Assembly (NCBI RefSeq): GCF_001424905.1 | Contig: NZ_LMCU01000001.1 | Location: forward strand, 985,480 to 1,049,479 | Direction of reading: 5' to 3' | DNA length: 64,000 bases | Origin: Leifsonia sp. Root112D2 | GTDB taxonomy: Bacteria; Actinomycetota; Actinomycetes; Actinomycetales; Microbacteriaceae | Part shown: positions 17,705 through 26,343 of the stretch, piece by piece | Layout: the number at the start of each line of letters is the position of its first letter | Numbering within the stretch: the stretch's first letter is position 1 | The notes under the pieces: generated by a model | Databases searched by the model: none | What the model was told of the DNA's origin: nothing | Seen by the model: the letters and a program-made list of their open reading frames with translations, nothing else | Made by a program: the position numbers and the translations under genes

Positions 17705-19012
17705 TCAGCGCCCGGGGAGGAAGCGAGCGCGCCCCGCGAGCACGCCCATCACGAGCTGCCCCAGGATCACGGCAATCAGCACGAGCAGCGACGCAGTCCA
17801 CGAGCCGGTGATGTCGCGCAGCAGCCCGATCACGATCGGCCCGGCCGCCGCCAGGAGGTAACCGACCGACTGCGCCATGCCCGACAGCGCGGCGGCCTGC
17901 ACGTGGTTCCGGGTGCGCAGCCCGAACAACGACAGCGCGACCACAATGGAACCTCCGCCGGCCACGCCCGCCATCATCATCCAGAGCAGAGCGAGCGCCG
18001 GCAGGAAAAGTTGCCCGATCATGGCGACCAGAATGAAACTTGCGAGCGTGGCGATGAGCATCCGCTGGTCTCGAAGCCGGTGCAGCAGTGCCGCCGCCGA
18101 AACGCTGCCCAGGATGCTGACGGCCTGAAAGGCGAACTGGTGCCACCCGGCCGCCGCAGCCGAGGTGCCCTGTTGCCGCTCGATCGTGGGCCACCACGTG
18201 ATGATCGTGTAATAGACGGTGGACTGCAGCCCCATGAAGATCGTCACCTGCCAGCCGAGCGCCGTGCCCCACGGTGATCGCGAGAGCGTCGGATGCCTGC
18301 CCAGCTCGCCAGGCACGGCCACCGCCCCTGGAACGATCGGCTCGTCGGGCGCGCCGACCGCCGCCTGTCGGGCCGGCTCGTCGGCCGGTTCCCGGGCGCC
18401 TCCTGCCCTCGTCTCCGCGCGCCTGCGCAACTGCGGCAGGAACACGGCGAGGCCCACGACGGCCAGGCCCGCCCAGATGCCGAGCGAGAGCCGCCAGCCC
18501 TCCTGCGCGATACCGGAGATCGGAACGGCGATGCCCGCCGCCACGGCGGCCGCGGCGCTCTGCACGGCGGAATAGAGCCCCGTGGTCGGGCCGACACGAT
18601 CCGGATAATCGCGTTTGATGAGCGAGGGCAACAGCACGTTGATGAGGGCGATGGCCGCCCCGAGCGCGACGGTGCCGACCCAGATGGCGCCGGCGAGGGG
18701 AAGAGAGCGCACCACTATCGCTATCGACAGCAGCAGCAATGCCGCGGCGAGCGTGCGCTCGATTCCGAAGCGCCGGGCGATCGCGGGGGCGATCGGCGAG
18801 ACCGCAGCGAAGCCGATCAGCGGAATGCTGATGAGAACGGATGCCGCAACGCCGCTGATGCCGACGTCGGCCTGGATCTCGCCGAGTACGGGCCCGACCG
18901 CGGTGATGCTGGCGCGCAGATTCGCTCCGATGAGCAGGATGCCCACCAGCAGCAGCCCCGAGCGCGCCACGACCTCGGTGCGGGCGGACCCCGGCCCCCG
19001 CCGATCGCTCAT
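17705..19012 (-). CDS. MFS transporter (CynX/NimT-like)
   Basis: A 435-residue, 12-segment major facilitator protein resembling the CynX/NimT group. The start 'MSDRRGPGSARTEVVARSGLL' (taken in part) at 19012 gives a short cytoplasmic tail before the first membrane segment, with 'GANLRASITAVGPVLGEIQ' in it. A long polar central loop (about residues 205-245, rich in Arg, Pro and Ala) separates the two six-helix halves. The gene begins 11 bases after the TetR stop codon, so both are probably cotranscribed. The substrate is unknown; members of this group export drugs or import cyanate or small organic acids. Confidence 0.87.
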   Translation of the reverse strand: MSDRRGPGSARTEVVARSGLLLVGILLIGANLRASITAVGPVLGEIQADVGISGVAASVLISIPLIGFAAVSPIAPAIARRFGIERTLAAALLLLSIAIVVRSLPLAGAIWVGTVALGAAIALINVLLPSLIKRDYPDRVGPTTGLYSAVQSAAAAVAAGIAVPISGIAQEGWRLSLGIWAGLAVVGLAVFLPQLRRRAETRAGGAREPADEPARQAAVGAPDEPIVPGAVAVPGELGRHPTLSRSPWGTALGWQVTIFMGLQSTVYYTIITWWPTIERQQGTSAAAAGWHQFAFQAVSILGSVSAAALLHRLRDQRMLIATLASFILVAMIGQLFLPALALLWMMMAGVAGGGSIVVALSLFGLRTRNHVQAAALSGMAQSVGYLLAAAGPIVIGLLRDITGSWTASLLVLIAVILGQLVMGVLAGRARFLPGR

Positions 19013-19023
19013 GCTCGCCAACG

Positions 19024-19644
19024 CTACGTCGCTGACGGGTGACCGAGCAGGCTCACCCAGGCTTCGGTCAGCACCTCGAGTGCCGGATCGGAGTCGATAT
19101 CCCACTGATGTCTGATCCAGTGCTGGGTTGTGCGGTCGAGCATCTCGAACGCGAGAACGCCCCGGAAATGCCTCGTTGTCGGTTCGAAGCGGTCGGCGAG
19201 ATCGAGACCTTCCTGAATATCGTCGGCCACCTCCTCCGACCACACGTCGACGAGCTCACGTATCTCCGGCTCAACGGCGGCGGCGACAACCGCCGACAGG
19301 ATATAGGGGCGGATGATCGGCCAGCGAGTGGACTGCCGACGGAGCCAGTCGGCGATTCCGGCAGCACTGCCGGCATGCACGACGTCGACAAGCGCCGACG
19401 CGGTCGAGGCGCGCGCCGGTGACTCGTGACGCTCGAGGATGGTGTTGAGATCCGCTATGAGCGCGGACATGACCGCGCGGCGCGAGGGAAAGTGCGCGTA
19501 GAAGGTGACCCGTGTCGTGCCTGCCGCGGTCGCGATGTCGTCGATCGTTGTCGCCGCGTAGCCCTTCGACTGGAACAGCTCGAGTGCTGTCTCGAGCAGG
19601 CGCTGACGTGTCTGCTCCTTCTGCACTACACGGAGATTTGCCAT
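19024..19644 (-). CDS. TetR-family transcriptional regulator
   Basis: A 206-residue TetR-type regulator. The HTH is at residues ~10-55 ('LLETALELFQSKGYAATTIDDIATAAG' in two helices, then 'TRVTFYAHFPSR'). The C-terminal helical domain should bind the ligand. It is divergent from the 14-segment MFS gene at 19827 and lies directly upstream of another MFS gene. An inverted repeat at 19691-19711 sits in the divergent region, and two related repeats lie before the P450 and phosphotriesterase operons at 24.2-24.3 kb, so it may control all of them. Confidence 0.92.
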   Translation of the reverse strand: MANLRVVQKEQTRQRLLETALELFQSKGYAATTIDDIATAAGTTRVTFYAHFPSRRAVMSALIADLNTILERHESPARASTASALVDVVHAGSAAGIADWLRRQSTRWPIIRPYILSAVVAAAVEPEIRELVDVWSEEVADDIQEGLDLADRFEPTTRHFRGVLAFEMLDRTTQHWIRHQWDIDSDPALEVLTEAWVSLLGHPSAT

Positions 19645-19690
19645 GCTTTCAGACTAGCAACGAGGCAGACGATCACTCATTGCGTAAAGT

Positions 19691-19711
19691 CACTTGACAT
19701 GGTGTAAATCT
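19691..19711. promoter_or_regulatory. Candidate TetR operator A
   Basis: CACTTGACA, three bases, then TGTAAATCT. The left half matches the palindrome at 24283-24303 in eight of nine positions. It overlaps a TTGACA -35-like element between the TetR gene and the divergent MFS gene. Confidence 0.6.
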
Positions 19712-19826
19712 AGTGTCACTCTATGCCATAGAGTTCGGCGCGGTTCGGCGGCCTGGGGCCTCGATTGGCTCGGCTATTCCACCGAAACCGAACACCCCGC
19801 ACCACAGAACAAAGGAGTTCTCTGCA

Positions 19827-21542
19827 ATGAGCAGCACCACCGCCGGTGCCGGATCGGCCAAGGCAACGTTCGTCGCCGCGTATATCGCGGTCACCCTCGC
19901 CCAGATCACCAATGCGTTTCCCGGAGCGCTCAACGGCCAGTTCGCCGCCGAGTTCCATACATCGGGCGCCGGCCTCACCTGGATCTCATCGATCTTCGTC
20001 ATAGCCATCGTGGTCTTCGAGCTCACTTTCGGCGTTCTCGGCGACCTGTTCGGCCGCAAGAAGCTGTTGTACGCGGGGGCGGGCTTCATCTTCATCGGCA
20101 CGCTCGTCGCCGGCTTCGCCACAACGACGGGAATCATGATCCTCGGACAGGCGATAGGCGGCATCGGGGCGGGCGTCCTCTTTCCGATCTCGCTGTCGAT
20201 GATCGCGGCCATCACACCGGATCTGCGCGCCCGGTCCCGCGTCATCGCGACGTGGGCCGGATTCCTCTCGCTCGGGGCGGTGATCTCGCCGGTCGTCGCG
20301 GGTATCGCCGTGCAGCTGTTCACCGTTCCCGGCGCTACGGCCGGCGCGCCGAATGCCTTCAGTGGCTGGCGTGTCACCTACTATTTCGCCGCAGCGATAG
20401 CGGTGATCGTGTTCCTCATCGCCCTCAGGTCAAAGGACTCGTCCGCGCCCGAGGGACGCAAACTCGACATCCCGGGCCAGGTCACGCTCGCGCTCGGCCT
20501 GATAGCGGCACTCTGCGCCACCGTGCAGGCAGTGGATGCCGGCTTCGGCGCACCGGAGGTCATCGCCGGCTACGTCATCGGCGCCGTGCTGCTGGTCGCA
20601 TTCGTCATCATCGAATTGAAGGCGAAGGTGCCTCTTATTCACCTTTCGCTGTTCAAGAACCCCTCCTATGCCATCACCAGCATCGTCGCCGTCACGGGCA
20701 TGTTCGCGTTCCTCGCCATCGCCTTTTCGACGAGTGTGGCCGTCGGCGCTCTCGGCGGCGTGGAGACCTGGATGATGGCCGTGCTCTTCGTCTTCATTCA
20801 AGGGCCGGCGTTCCTCCTGATCCCCGTCGTGGGCTGGCTCATCCACCGAGTCTCACCGCGCTGGATGCTCACGGCCGGCTTCCTCCTGATGGCCGCGTGT
20901 GGGTATTGGATGGCGAGCCTTCACCTGGGCACACCGCAGGCATTCGGCGGCACACCGTGGACGGCGTTCATCATCCCGCTGTTCCTGCTCGGCATCGGCT
21001 TCGCGCTCACCGTGGGTTCGATCACGGCCGTCGCGATCAATACCGTCGAGCCGAACTACATCGGCATGGCGTCGGCCACGACGAACCTGCTTCGCGACCT
21101 CGGATTCGCGCTGGGTCCCGTCGTCGGCTCCGCTATCGCATTCAGCGTCGGCGCCGCAATCTTCGCCCCGCAGCTCGGCGGCGTTCTCACGGGTGCCGCG
21201 CTGCCGCCGGAGGCAGTCGCGGGCCTGTCGCATGTTCCGCCGCTCGGCTTTCTCTCCGGCTGGGAGGGCGTCATCGCCCAGTTCTCCGCCGGAATGCATG
21301 CAGGCGGGGCGCCCCAGCAGGCGATAGACGCGGCGGCGGCCGCCCTCGCTCAGTCCAAAGGATCCATTCAGGGTGCGGCGGGCGTCTCGCTTGGCTCCGG
21401 CTTTCAGATGGTCTACATGATCGCCGGCATCGCAGCGACAGCGTCGGCAGCGCTCACCCTGTTCATCAGTGGCAGGAAGGCGGACGTGCCGGTCACCGAG
21501 GCAGAACTCGAAGAGACGATCACAGACGAGGTGGTTGCCTGA
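19827..21542 (+). CDS. MFS transporter, DHA2-like (14 membrane segments)
   Basis: A 571-residue major facilitator protein. The ATG at 19827 has AAAGGAG upstream; the frame is open to 19713 but that would start in the promoter. The motif-A loop is 'GVLGDLFGRKK' and motif C-like 'LSLGAVISPVVAG' follows. About 14 membrane segments, with an unusual hydrophilic insert near residues 460-530 before the last segment, fit the DHA2/EmrB group. It is divergent from the TetR gene, with a candidate operator between them. It may take up or export the substrate handled by the P450 and hydrolase genes downstream; direction and substrate are not known. Confidence 0.88.
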   Translation: MSSTTAGAGSAKATFVAAYIAVTLAQITNAFPGALNGQFAAEFHTSGAGLTWISSIFVIAIVVFELTFGVLGDLFGRKKLLYAGAGFIFIGTLVAGFATTTGIMILGQAIGGIGAGVLFPISLSMIAAITPDLRARSRVIATWAGFLSLGAVISPVVAGIAVQLFTVPGATAGAPNAFSGWRVTYYFAAAIAVIVFLIALRSKDSSAPEGRKLDIPGQVTLALGLIAALCATVQAVDAGFGAPEVIAGYVIGAVLLVAFVIIELKAKVPLIHLSLFKNPSYAITSIVAVTGMFAFLAIAFSTSVAVGALGGVETWMMAVLFVFIQGPAFLLIPVVGWLIHRVSPRWMLTAGFLLMAACGYWMASLHLGTPQAFGGTPWTAFIIPLFLLGIGFALTVGSITAVAINTVEPNYIGMASATTNLLRDLGFALGPVVGSAIAFSVGAAIFAPQLGGVLTGAALPPEAVAGLSHVPPLGFLSGWEGVIAQFSAGMHAGGAPQQAIDAAAAALAQSKGSIQGAAGVSLGSGFQMVYMIAGIAATASAALTLFISGRKADVPVTEAELEETITDEVVA

Positions 21543-21629
21543 ATCCGGCATCCGGAGTGGGGGCCCGGCGCACGTCGCGCCGGGCCCTTCGTCTTGGCCT
21601 GGCGACTCATTCAGCGACGGGGGTTGCCG

Positions 21630-22769
21630 TTATGCGGCGGCGTCACAGAGGCGACGAAGGCGCGGGATCGGAATTCGATAGTTCACTGAGACCACGGTTG
21701 CTGTACCGTCGTCGTGCCGCCACCGCATCAGAGAGGGCCCGGCCGGGCCGCCGCCGTCAATGAGCTCCGGCTCACCGACAAGCGGGGTTCTGCCGGCAAC
21801 GCGGAGGTTGAGCTCGAACTGCTCTGTCCAGAAGTATGGTCGTGCCTGGAATTCCGGCGCGGCATCCCCGTGAAGCAGCGCGCCCGCAGCGATCCGGGCC
21901 TGCTCGATCGCACTCTGCCAGATCGGGCTCCGCGCGTGCCCGAACGCGGTCGGCATCGCGGCGACATCGCCCACCGCGACGATCTCCGGCCGGAGTCTGC
22001 CGCGCGAGTCGACCGCGAGCGCGCCGCCTCTTCGCGGACCTGACCCGCCGAGCCATTCGGTGTTCGGAATGTCGCCAACCGCCGTGAGCAGCATCTCCCC
22101 TTCAACAACGCTGTCGTCGGCGAGCGCCACCACAGATCTGCCGCCCCGCTCGACGACATGGGCATCCGGTGACACGACAATGGTGAGACCGCGGGCGACG
22201 GCCGCTGCGGTGATCATTGCGCTGAGATGGCTGCCGAGGTGACGCACCATCGGGCGCTGTTTGGTCACAAGGGTCACGTGGCAGCCCGCCGCGAGGGCGC
22301 CCGAGGCGACCTCCATACCGAGCGGCCCACCGCCGACGATGACAACGTCAGGGCGTGACGCTATGCGTGCGCGAAGGGCGAGCGCGTCGTCGAGGGTGCG
22401 CAGAACGAGCTCGTCCGCAGCGGTTCCCAACCGTCGCGCCCGCGAGCCGCTCGCAATCACCAGCCCGTCGTATCCGAGCTCCGAGCCGTCGTCGAGCGCC
22501 AGCACGCGACGCTGCGGGTCGAGCGCGACCGCGGCGACGCCGAGCAATTCGGTCGCCCCGTGGTACGGCGCGGGGAGTTCGTGCGCCGTGAGATCGGCAT
22601 CGTTGCGCAGCAACGCCTTGGACAGTGCGGGCCGGCTGTATGCGGCCCGAGTCTCGGCGCCCACGATCGTCAGCTCGCCATCGAACCCTCCGGCTCGCAG
22701 CGAATCGGCCGAGGTGAGCCCGGCGATGCCGTTGCCCACCACGACGATCCGACGCAGTGGTGCCACCAT
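21630..22769 (-). CDS. Ferredoxin reductase (FAD/NAD(P)H-dependent, P450 partner)
   Basis: A 379-residue two-dinucleotide-fold oxidoreductase. The FAD motif is VVVGNGIAG near residue 10, the NAD(P)H motif is IVGGGPLGMEV near 150, and 'EIVAVGDVAAMP' is the second FAD contact. A reductase C-terminal domain follows. The ATG at 22769 begins the protein directly at the FAD fold; the open frame upstream runs into the ferredoxin gene. It is the third gene of the P450-ferredoxin-reductase operon, 10 bases after the ferredoxin stop codon, and should pass electrons from NAD(P)H to that ferredoxin. Confidence 0.92.
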   Translation of the reverse strand: MVAPLRRIVVVGNGIAGLTSADSLRAGGFDGELTIVGAETRAAYSRPALSKALLRNDADLTAHELPAPYHGATELLGVAAVALDPQRRVLALDDGSELGYDGLVIASGSRARRLGTAADELVLRTLDDALALRARIASRPDVVIVGGGPLGMEVASGALAAGCHVTLVTKQRPMVRHLGSHLSAMITAAAVARGLTIVVSPDAHVVERGGRSVVALADDSVVEGEMLLTAVGDIPNTEWLGGSGPRRGGALAVDSRGRLRPEIVAVGDVAAMPTAFGHARSPIWQSAIEQARIAAGALLHGDAAPEFQARPYFWTEQFELNLRVAGRTPLVGEPELIDGGGPAGPSLMRWRHDDGTATVVSVNYRIPIPRLRRLCDAAA

Positions 22770-22779
22770 CGACGGATGC

Positions 22780-22968
22780 TCAGACGAGCCGGAGTGCGGC
22801 GACCGGGCAGACGCGCACGGCGGCACGAGCCCGCTCAAGCGCGTCGTCGCCGACCTCGGGAACATCGATGACGAGCTCCCCGTCGTCGTCCAGGTGCATC
22901 AGCTCTGGCGCAGCTTCCTCGCACAGGCCGTGGCCCTCGCAGCGCACATTGTCGAGCTCGATTCTCAT
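22780..22968 (-). CDS. P450-type [3Fe-4S] ferredoxin
   Basis: A 62-residue ferredoxin. Cys10, Cys16 and Cys54 (followed by Pro) form the C-x5-C-x37-CP pattern typical of single-cluster [3Fe-4S] ferredoxins that serve cytochrome P450s; the place of a fourth cysteine is taken by Gly13 (sequence CEGHGLC). It is acidic in the middle ('LDDDGELVIDVPEVGDDALE'). It lies 25 bases after the P450 stop codon and before the reductase, which makes its role as electron carrier between them very likely. Confidence 0.92.
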   Translation of the reverse strand: MRIELDNVRCEGHGLCEEAAPELMHLDDDGELVIDVPEVGDDALERARAAVRVCPVAALRLV

Positions 22969-22993
22969 GTCTTCCGCTCCAGTTAGTGCGAGC

Positions 22994-24172
22994 TCAAGCC
23001 GGAACGACGTCGAGGACGTCGAGCTTCTCGATGCTCCGGGTGATGTTGCTCGGCACGCGCAGCTCGTCGCCGAGGCGGAAAGACCGCACATGGTTCGCAA
23101 GTGCCTTGATGACCGCGTGTCCCTCCATGCGCGCAAGCCCCTGCCCGGCACAGCCATGCGGCCCGTAGCCGAACGACAGATGGTCGACGGGATTTCTCTG
23201 TATCTGAAAGCTGTCGGCATCGACGTAATGACGCTCATCGCGGTTGCCCGCCCCGAACAGGATGGCGATCTGGGCGCCGGCCGGCACCACTGCGCCATCG
23301 ATCTCGACGTCCCTGGTGGTTTTGCGGCCCCATGCGTGGATCGGGATCCAATAGCGCAGCACCTCGGCGAATGCCGCTGGAACGAGCGAGGCATCCTGAC
23401 GCACCAGTTCGAACTGCTCCGGATGCCGGCCGAAGAGCGCGACGATGTTCCCGATCGCGGCGATGGTTGTATCGACGCCTGCGCCCAGGTACTGGTGAAT
23501 GATGTTGCCGGCGAAGCCCTCAGGAATTTCACCGCGCGACTGCGCGTCGAAGATGCCGCGCCCGATGGATCCGTCCGCAAGGTCATCCGCAGTGACAGTG
23601 TTGCACCAGCCATAGAGCTCACCGGCAATCTCGAAGCTCTCCATCGTGCGCTGGTTCATCGGGCCGATGACCTGCATCGCGGCCTGGCCCCAGCGCAGCA
23701 TATTGGCCTTGACCTGACCGGTGAAGCCGATGAGATCTGCGACGATCTCCAGTGGGAACGCCCGGGCGAGTGCATCTATCGCCTCGAAGTCGCCGCCTTC
23801 GGCGAGCTGCGCGACGAGCACATCCGCCTTCTCGTTGATCTGCACCTCAAGGCCGCGCAGCGCGCGCGGGGTGAGATTCGCAGACAGCGTCGCTCGCAGC
23901 TGTGTATGAGTGGGCGGGTCGGATGCCAGCGAGGTGCCTTGCAAGGCCTCGTTGACGCCGGGATTGAAGCCGATTGCCTTAACGGAGGAAAAAGTCCCCG
24001 GGTCGCCGAGCGCCTCCCGGATCGTGTCATAGCGGGTGAGCGCGTAGACGTCATTCGCGGGCACGTGCACAACAGCGCCCAGGTCGCGAAGCTCCGTAAA
24101 CGTCGGATACGGGTCGATCACGATGTCATCGGCGAAGAGGTCGATGTCTGCTGTAACGGGTGTGGTGGCCAT
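22994..24172 (-). CDS. Cytochrome P450
   Basis: A 392-residue soluble bacterial P450. The haem loop is FGYGPHGCAG with Cys341 as the axial ligand; the I-helix oxygen motif is GAGVDTT, the K-helix ExxR is EVLR, and 'WGRKTTRDVEIDG' fits the region before the meander. Length is normal. Ferredoxin and reductase genes follow, so a full class I electron chain is encoded. The gene is divergent from a hydrolase operon, with two candidate TetR operators between. It probably hydroxylates a hydrophobic substrate (terpenoid, aromatic or xenobiotic), which the hydrolases then open; the substrate is not known. Confidence 0.95.
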   Translation of the reverse strand: MATTPVTADIDLFADDIVIDPYPTFTELRDLGAVVHVPANDVYALTRYDTIREALGDPGTFSSVKAIGFNPGVNEALQGTSLASDPPTHTQLRATLSANLTPRALRGLEVQINEKADVLVAQLAEGGDFEAIDALARAFPLEIVADLIGFTGQVKANMLRWGQAAMQVIGPMNQRTMESFEIAGELYGWCNTVTADDLADGSIGRGIFDAQSRGEIPEGFAGNIIHQYLGAGVDTTIAAIGNIVALFGRHPEQFELVRQDASLVPAAFAEVLRYWIPIHAWGRKTTRDVEIDGAVVPAGAQIAILFGAGNRDERHYVDADSFQIQRNPVDHLSFGYGPHGCAGQGLARMEGHAVIKALANHVRSFRLGDELRVPSNITRSIEKLDVLDVVPA

Positions 24173-24215
24173 GGTTCCTCATCGTTGAGTTGGCGGCTGT
24201 CGTTGCCGACATTTT

Positions 24216-24236
24216 GACTTAACACTAAGTAAAGCC
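24216..24236. promoter_or_regulatory. Candidate TetR operator C
   Basis: GACTTAACA, three bases, then AGTAAAGCC, 44 bases upstream of the P450 start codon. It is a weaker copy of the palindrome at 24283-24303. Confidence 0.5.
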
Positions 24237-24282
24237 AATTCGAGCACAATGCGCAAGCAACAAACCCTCGGCGTCGTGATTT

Positions 24283-24303
24283 CACTTAACATCGTGTAAA
24301 GTG
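24283..24303. promoter_or_regulatory. Candidate TetR operator B (best palindrome)
   Basis: CACTTAACA, three bases, then TGTAAAGTG: eight of nine positions are symmetrical. It lies between the P450 gene and the phosphotriesterase-family operon and matches the site before the TetR/MFS pair at 19691. Confidence 0.65.
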
Positions 24304-24373
24304 TCCTCCAGATCAGGCTCGAGTTCGCACAAGCGATGCGGCCTCGAGGTTCAACTCAACGAGGAGCAGAGCG

Positions 24374-25372
24374 GTGAACAGCTTCGCAGGCGCCGAGCAT
24401 GGCGGCATTGTCCACACAGTTCTCGGCCCGGTGCCCGCTGACCAACTCGGAGTCACCTCAGTTCACGAAGCGCTGCTGTCTGTGGTGCCAGGGGCCGAGT
24501 ACGCGTTCGACGTCGAGATCGACCGCGCCGAGATCTTTGAGATTCTGGCGCGAAAGCTGACGGATTTCCGCGACCACGGCGGGCGCACGATAGTGGACAG
24601 CACCGGCATGTTCCACGGCAGGGACGTGAGACTCTACGAGACCCTCTCGCGCTCGACGGGGGTGCACATCGTCGCCTCCACGGGAATGGGCCCCGAGGAG
24701 ATGCTCGGCGGCTACTTTCTGACGCCTCAGACCAACCCACCGACGCCATGGCCGGCAGAGAAGTTCGCCGAGCTTTTCACCAGGGAAATCACCGAGGGCA
24801 TGGTCGTGCCGCGCATCGAAAGGCGCGGCGCCGCGGGGCTCGTGGCCGCCGCCGCGAATCACAAGGGCATGACAGCCACGGAGGAGAGCCTGTTCCGTGG
24901 TGCCGCCCGCACCGCCCTGCACACGGGAGTCGCGCTCTCCATCCGCTACGGAAATGACGTCGTACACGACCTCGAGATCGTGCTGGATGAGAGCCTGCCC
25001 GCCAGCCGGGTCGTCGTCGGCGCGCTCGACCGCACGGATGCGGTGGCCGCTGGCGCGCCCCATGACATCGCGCGCCGCGGAGCTTTCATCGCCGTGGATC
25101 ACGTCGGGCTAAACAACAACGACGCGTATCTCACGGATCACAAACGGGCTGCACTTGTTGTCGAGTTGGTCGACGCCGGTCTTGGCGACCGCATCCTGCT
25201 CTCGAGCAACGCCATCGGCGTGGCCAAGGGCCAGCCCGACTACGAGGTGCCGTACAGCTTCGTGCTGTCGACGTTCGTTCCCCTCCTCACGTCCCAGGGG
25301 CTCAGCGACGAGGATGTGCGGCGCATCCTGGTGGACAACCCGCGCACGCTTCTGTGCGTTACGGAAAGGTGA
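24374..25372 (+). CDS. Phosphotriesterase-family protein lacking metal ligands (likely non-catalytic)
   Basis: A 332-residue protein with GTG start and GAGGAG upstream. It aligns along its whole length with the next gene's product (shared 'TVLGP-P', 'GVHIVA-TG', 'LVDNPR-L'-type blocks). In that intact paralogue the metal ligands are His22, His24, Lys137, His171, His197 and Asp264. Here the matching residues are His31, Ala33, Ala158, Arg191, Ala217 and Asn279, so five of six ligands are lost while the fold appears kept. It overlaps the end of the operon's second gene by nothing and is spaced 5 bases before it. It may be a regulatory or structural partner of the active paralogue, or may have gained another function. 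Confidence 0.8.
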   Translation: MNSFAGAEHGGIVHTVLGPVPADQLGVTSVHEALLSVVPGAEYAFDVEIDRAEIFEILARKLTDFRDHGGRTIVDSTGMFHGRDVRLYETLSRSTGVHIVASTGMGPEEMLGGYFLTPQTNPPTPWPAEKFAELFTREITEGMVVPRIERRGAAGLVAAAANHKGMTATEESLFRGAARTALHTGVALSIRYGNDVVHDLEIVLDESLPASRVVVGALDRTDAVAAGAPHDIARRGAFIAVDHVGLNNNDAYLTDHKRAALVVELVDAGLGDRILLSSNAIGVAKGQPDYEVPYSFVLSTFVPLLTSQGLSDEDVRRILVDNPRTLLCVTER

Positions 25373-25377
25373 ATGCT

Positions 25378-26331
25378 GTGTCGAGAGTGAATACGGTTCT
25401 GGGGCCGATTCCGGCCGAGGAGCTGGGGGTCGTGGCCGTGCACGAGCACATCGGCTACGGCATGCCCGGATCCGAGCTCGATACGCGGTGGTGGAAGACC
25501 CCCGAGGAACGGTACGAGGAGACCGTTCCGAAGCTGCGCAAATTCCACGAGCACGGAGGCGGCACCTTCGTCGACGCGACCGGCATCTGCAACGGTCGTG
25601 ACGTCGACTACTACAAGTCACTCTCTGCGAAGACCGGCGTGCACATCGTCGCCTGCACCGGCTTTGTGGGTGGAGACACAGCGCTGCCGTTCTTCGCGCG
25701 GGCGAGTGTGGAGTACTTGACCGAGCAGTTCGTCCACGAGATCACCGTCGGCATCGCAGGCACCGGCAGTCGTGCCGGCGTCATCAAGGTCGGCGTGAGC
25801 CGTGGCGGCCGCATGACCGAGCTGGACAAGCGCATCTACCGTGCTGCCGCTCGCGCCGCCCTCGCCACCGGCGTGCCGATTCTCACCCATCTGGCGATCG
25901 ACGCCGAGAACGCCATAGCCATCTTCAACGAGGAAGGCCTTCCTCTACACCGGGTGCTGTTCGGCCATGTCGACGATGGAGTGAACGCCGAGAAGACACG
26001 CGACCTCTGGATTGCCGAGCAGGGCGGTCGGGTCGGCTTCGACACCTTTGGATACGAAACCGAACTCGAGGATCCGCCGTTCTGGGCCCGCCCGCGCAAG
26101 GAACGCCTTGACCACTTCCTGCGCTTCATCGGCCAAGGCAACCTCGGCAAGGTGCTCGCCTCCGCCGACGCCAACTGCAGCCCATTGGGCTGGCCGGGCG
26201 TCAAGGGCCACACCGTCAACTACATCTTCGAAGACCTGATGCCGGACCTCCGAGCCGCCGGGCTCGACGAGGCCGCCATCCGCACTATTTTCGTCGACAA
26301 CCCCGCCGGCTTCCTGGCCATCCAGAACTGA
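25378..26331 (+). CDS. Phosphotriesterase-family metal hydrolase (lactonase-like)
   Basis: A 317-residue member of the phosphotriesterase family with all metal ligands visible: His22 and His24 (VHEH), Lys137 (GVIKVG, the carbamylated lysine), His171 (THLA), His197 (FGHVDD) and Asp264 (ASADAN). The GTG at 25378 is favoured because GGAAAGG lies 8 bases before it; a GTG at 25369 overlapping the previous stop is the alternative. Family members hydrolyse lactones, esters or phosphotriesters. It lies in an operon with a monooxygenase and esterases, so opening a lactone made by the oxygenases is a reasonable guess. Confidence 0.88.
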   Translation: MSRVNTVLGPIPAEELGVVAVHEHIGYGMPGSELDTRWWKTPEERYEETVPKLRKFHEHGGGTFVDATGICNGRDVDYYKSLSAKTGVHIVACTGFVGGDTALPFFARASVEYLTEQFVHEITVGIAGTGSRAGVIKVGVSRGGRMTELDKRIYRAAARAALATGVPILTHLAIDAENAIAIFNEEGLPLHRVLFGHVDDGVNAEKTRDLWIAEQGGRVGFDTFGYETELEDPPFWARPRKERLDHFLRFIGQGNLGKVLASADANCSPLGWPGVKGHTVNYIFEDLMPDLRAAGLDEAAIRTIFVDNPAGFLAIQN

Positions 26332-26343
26332 GAGAGAAGAACA

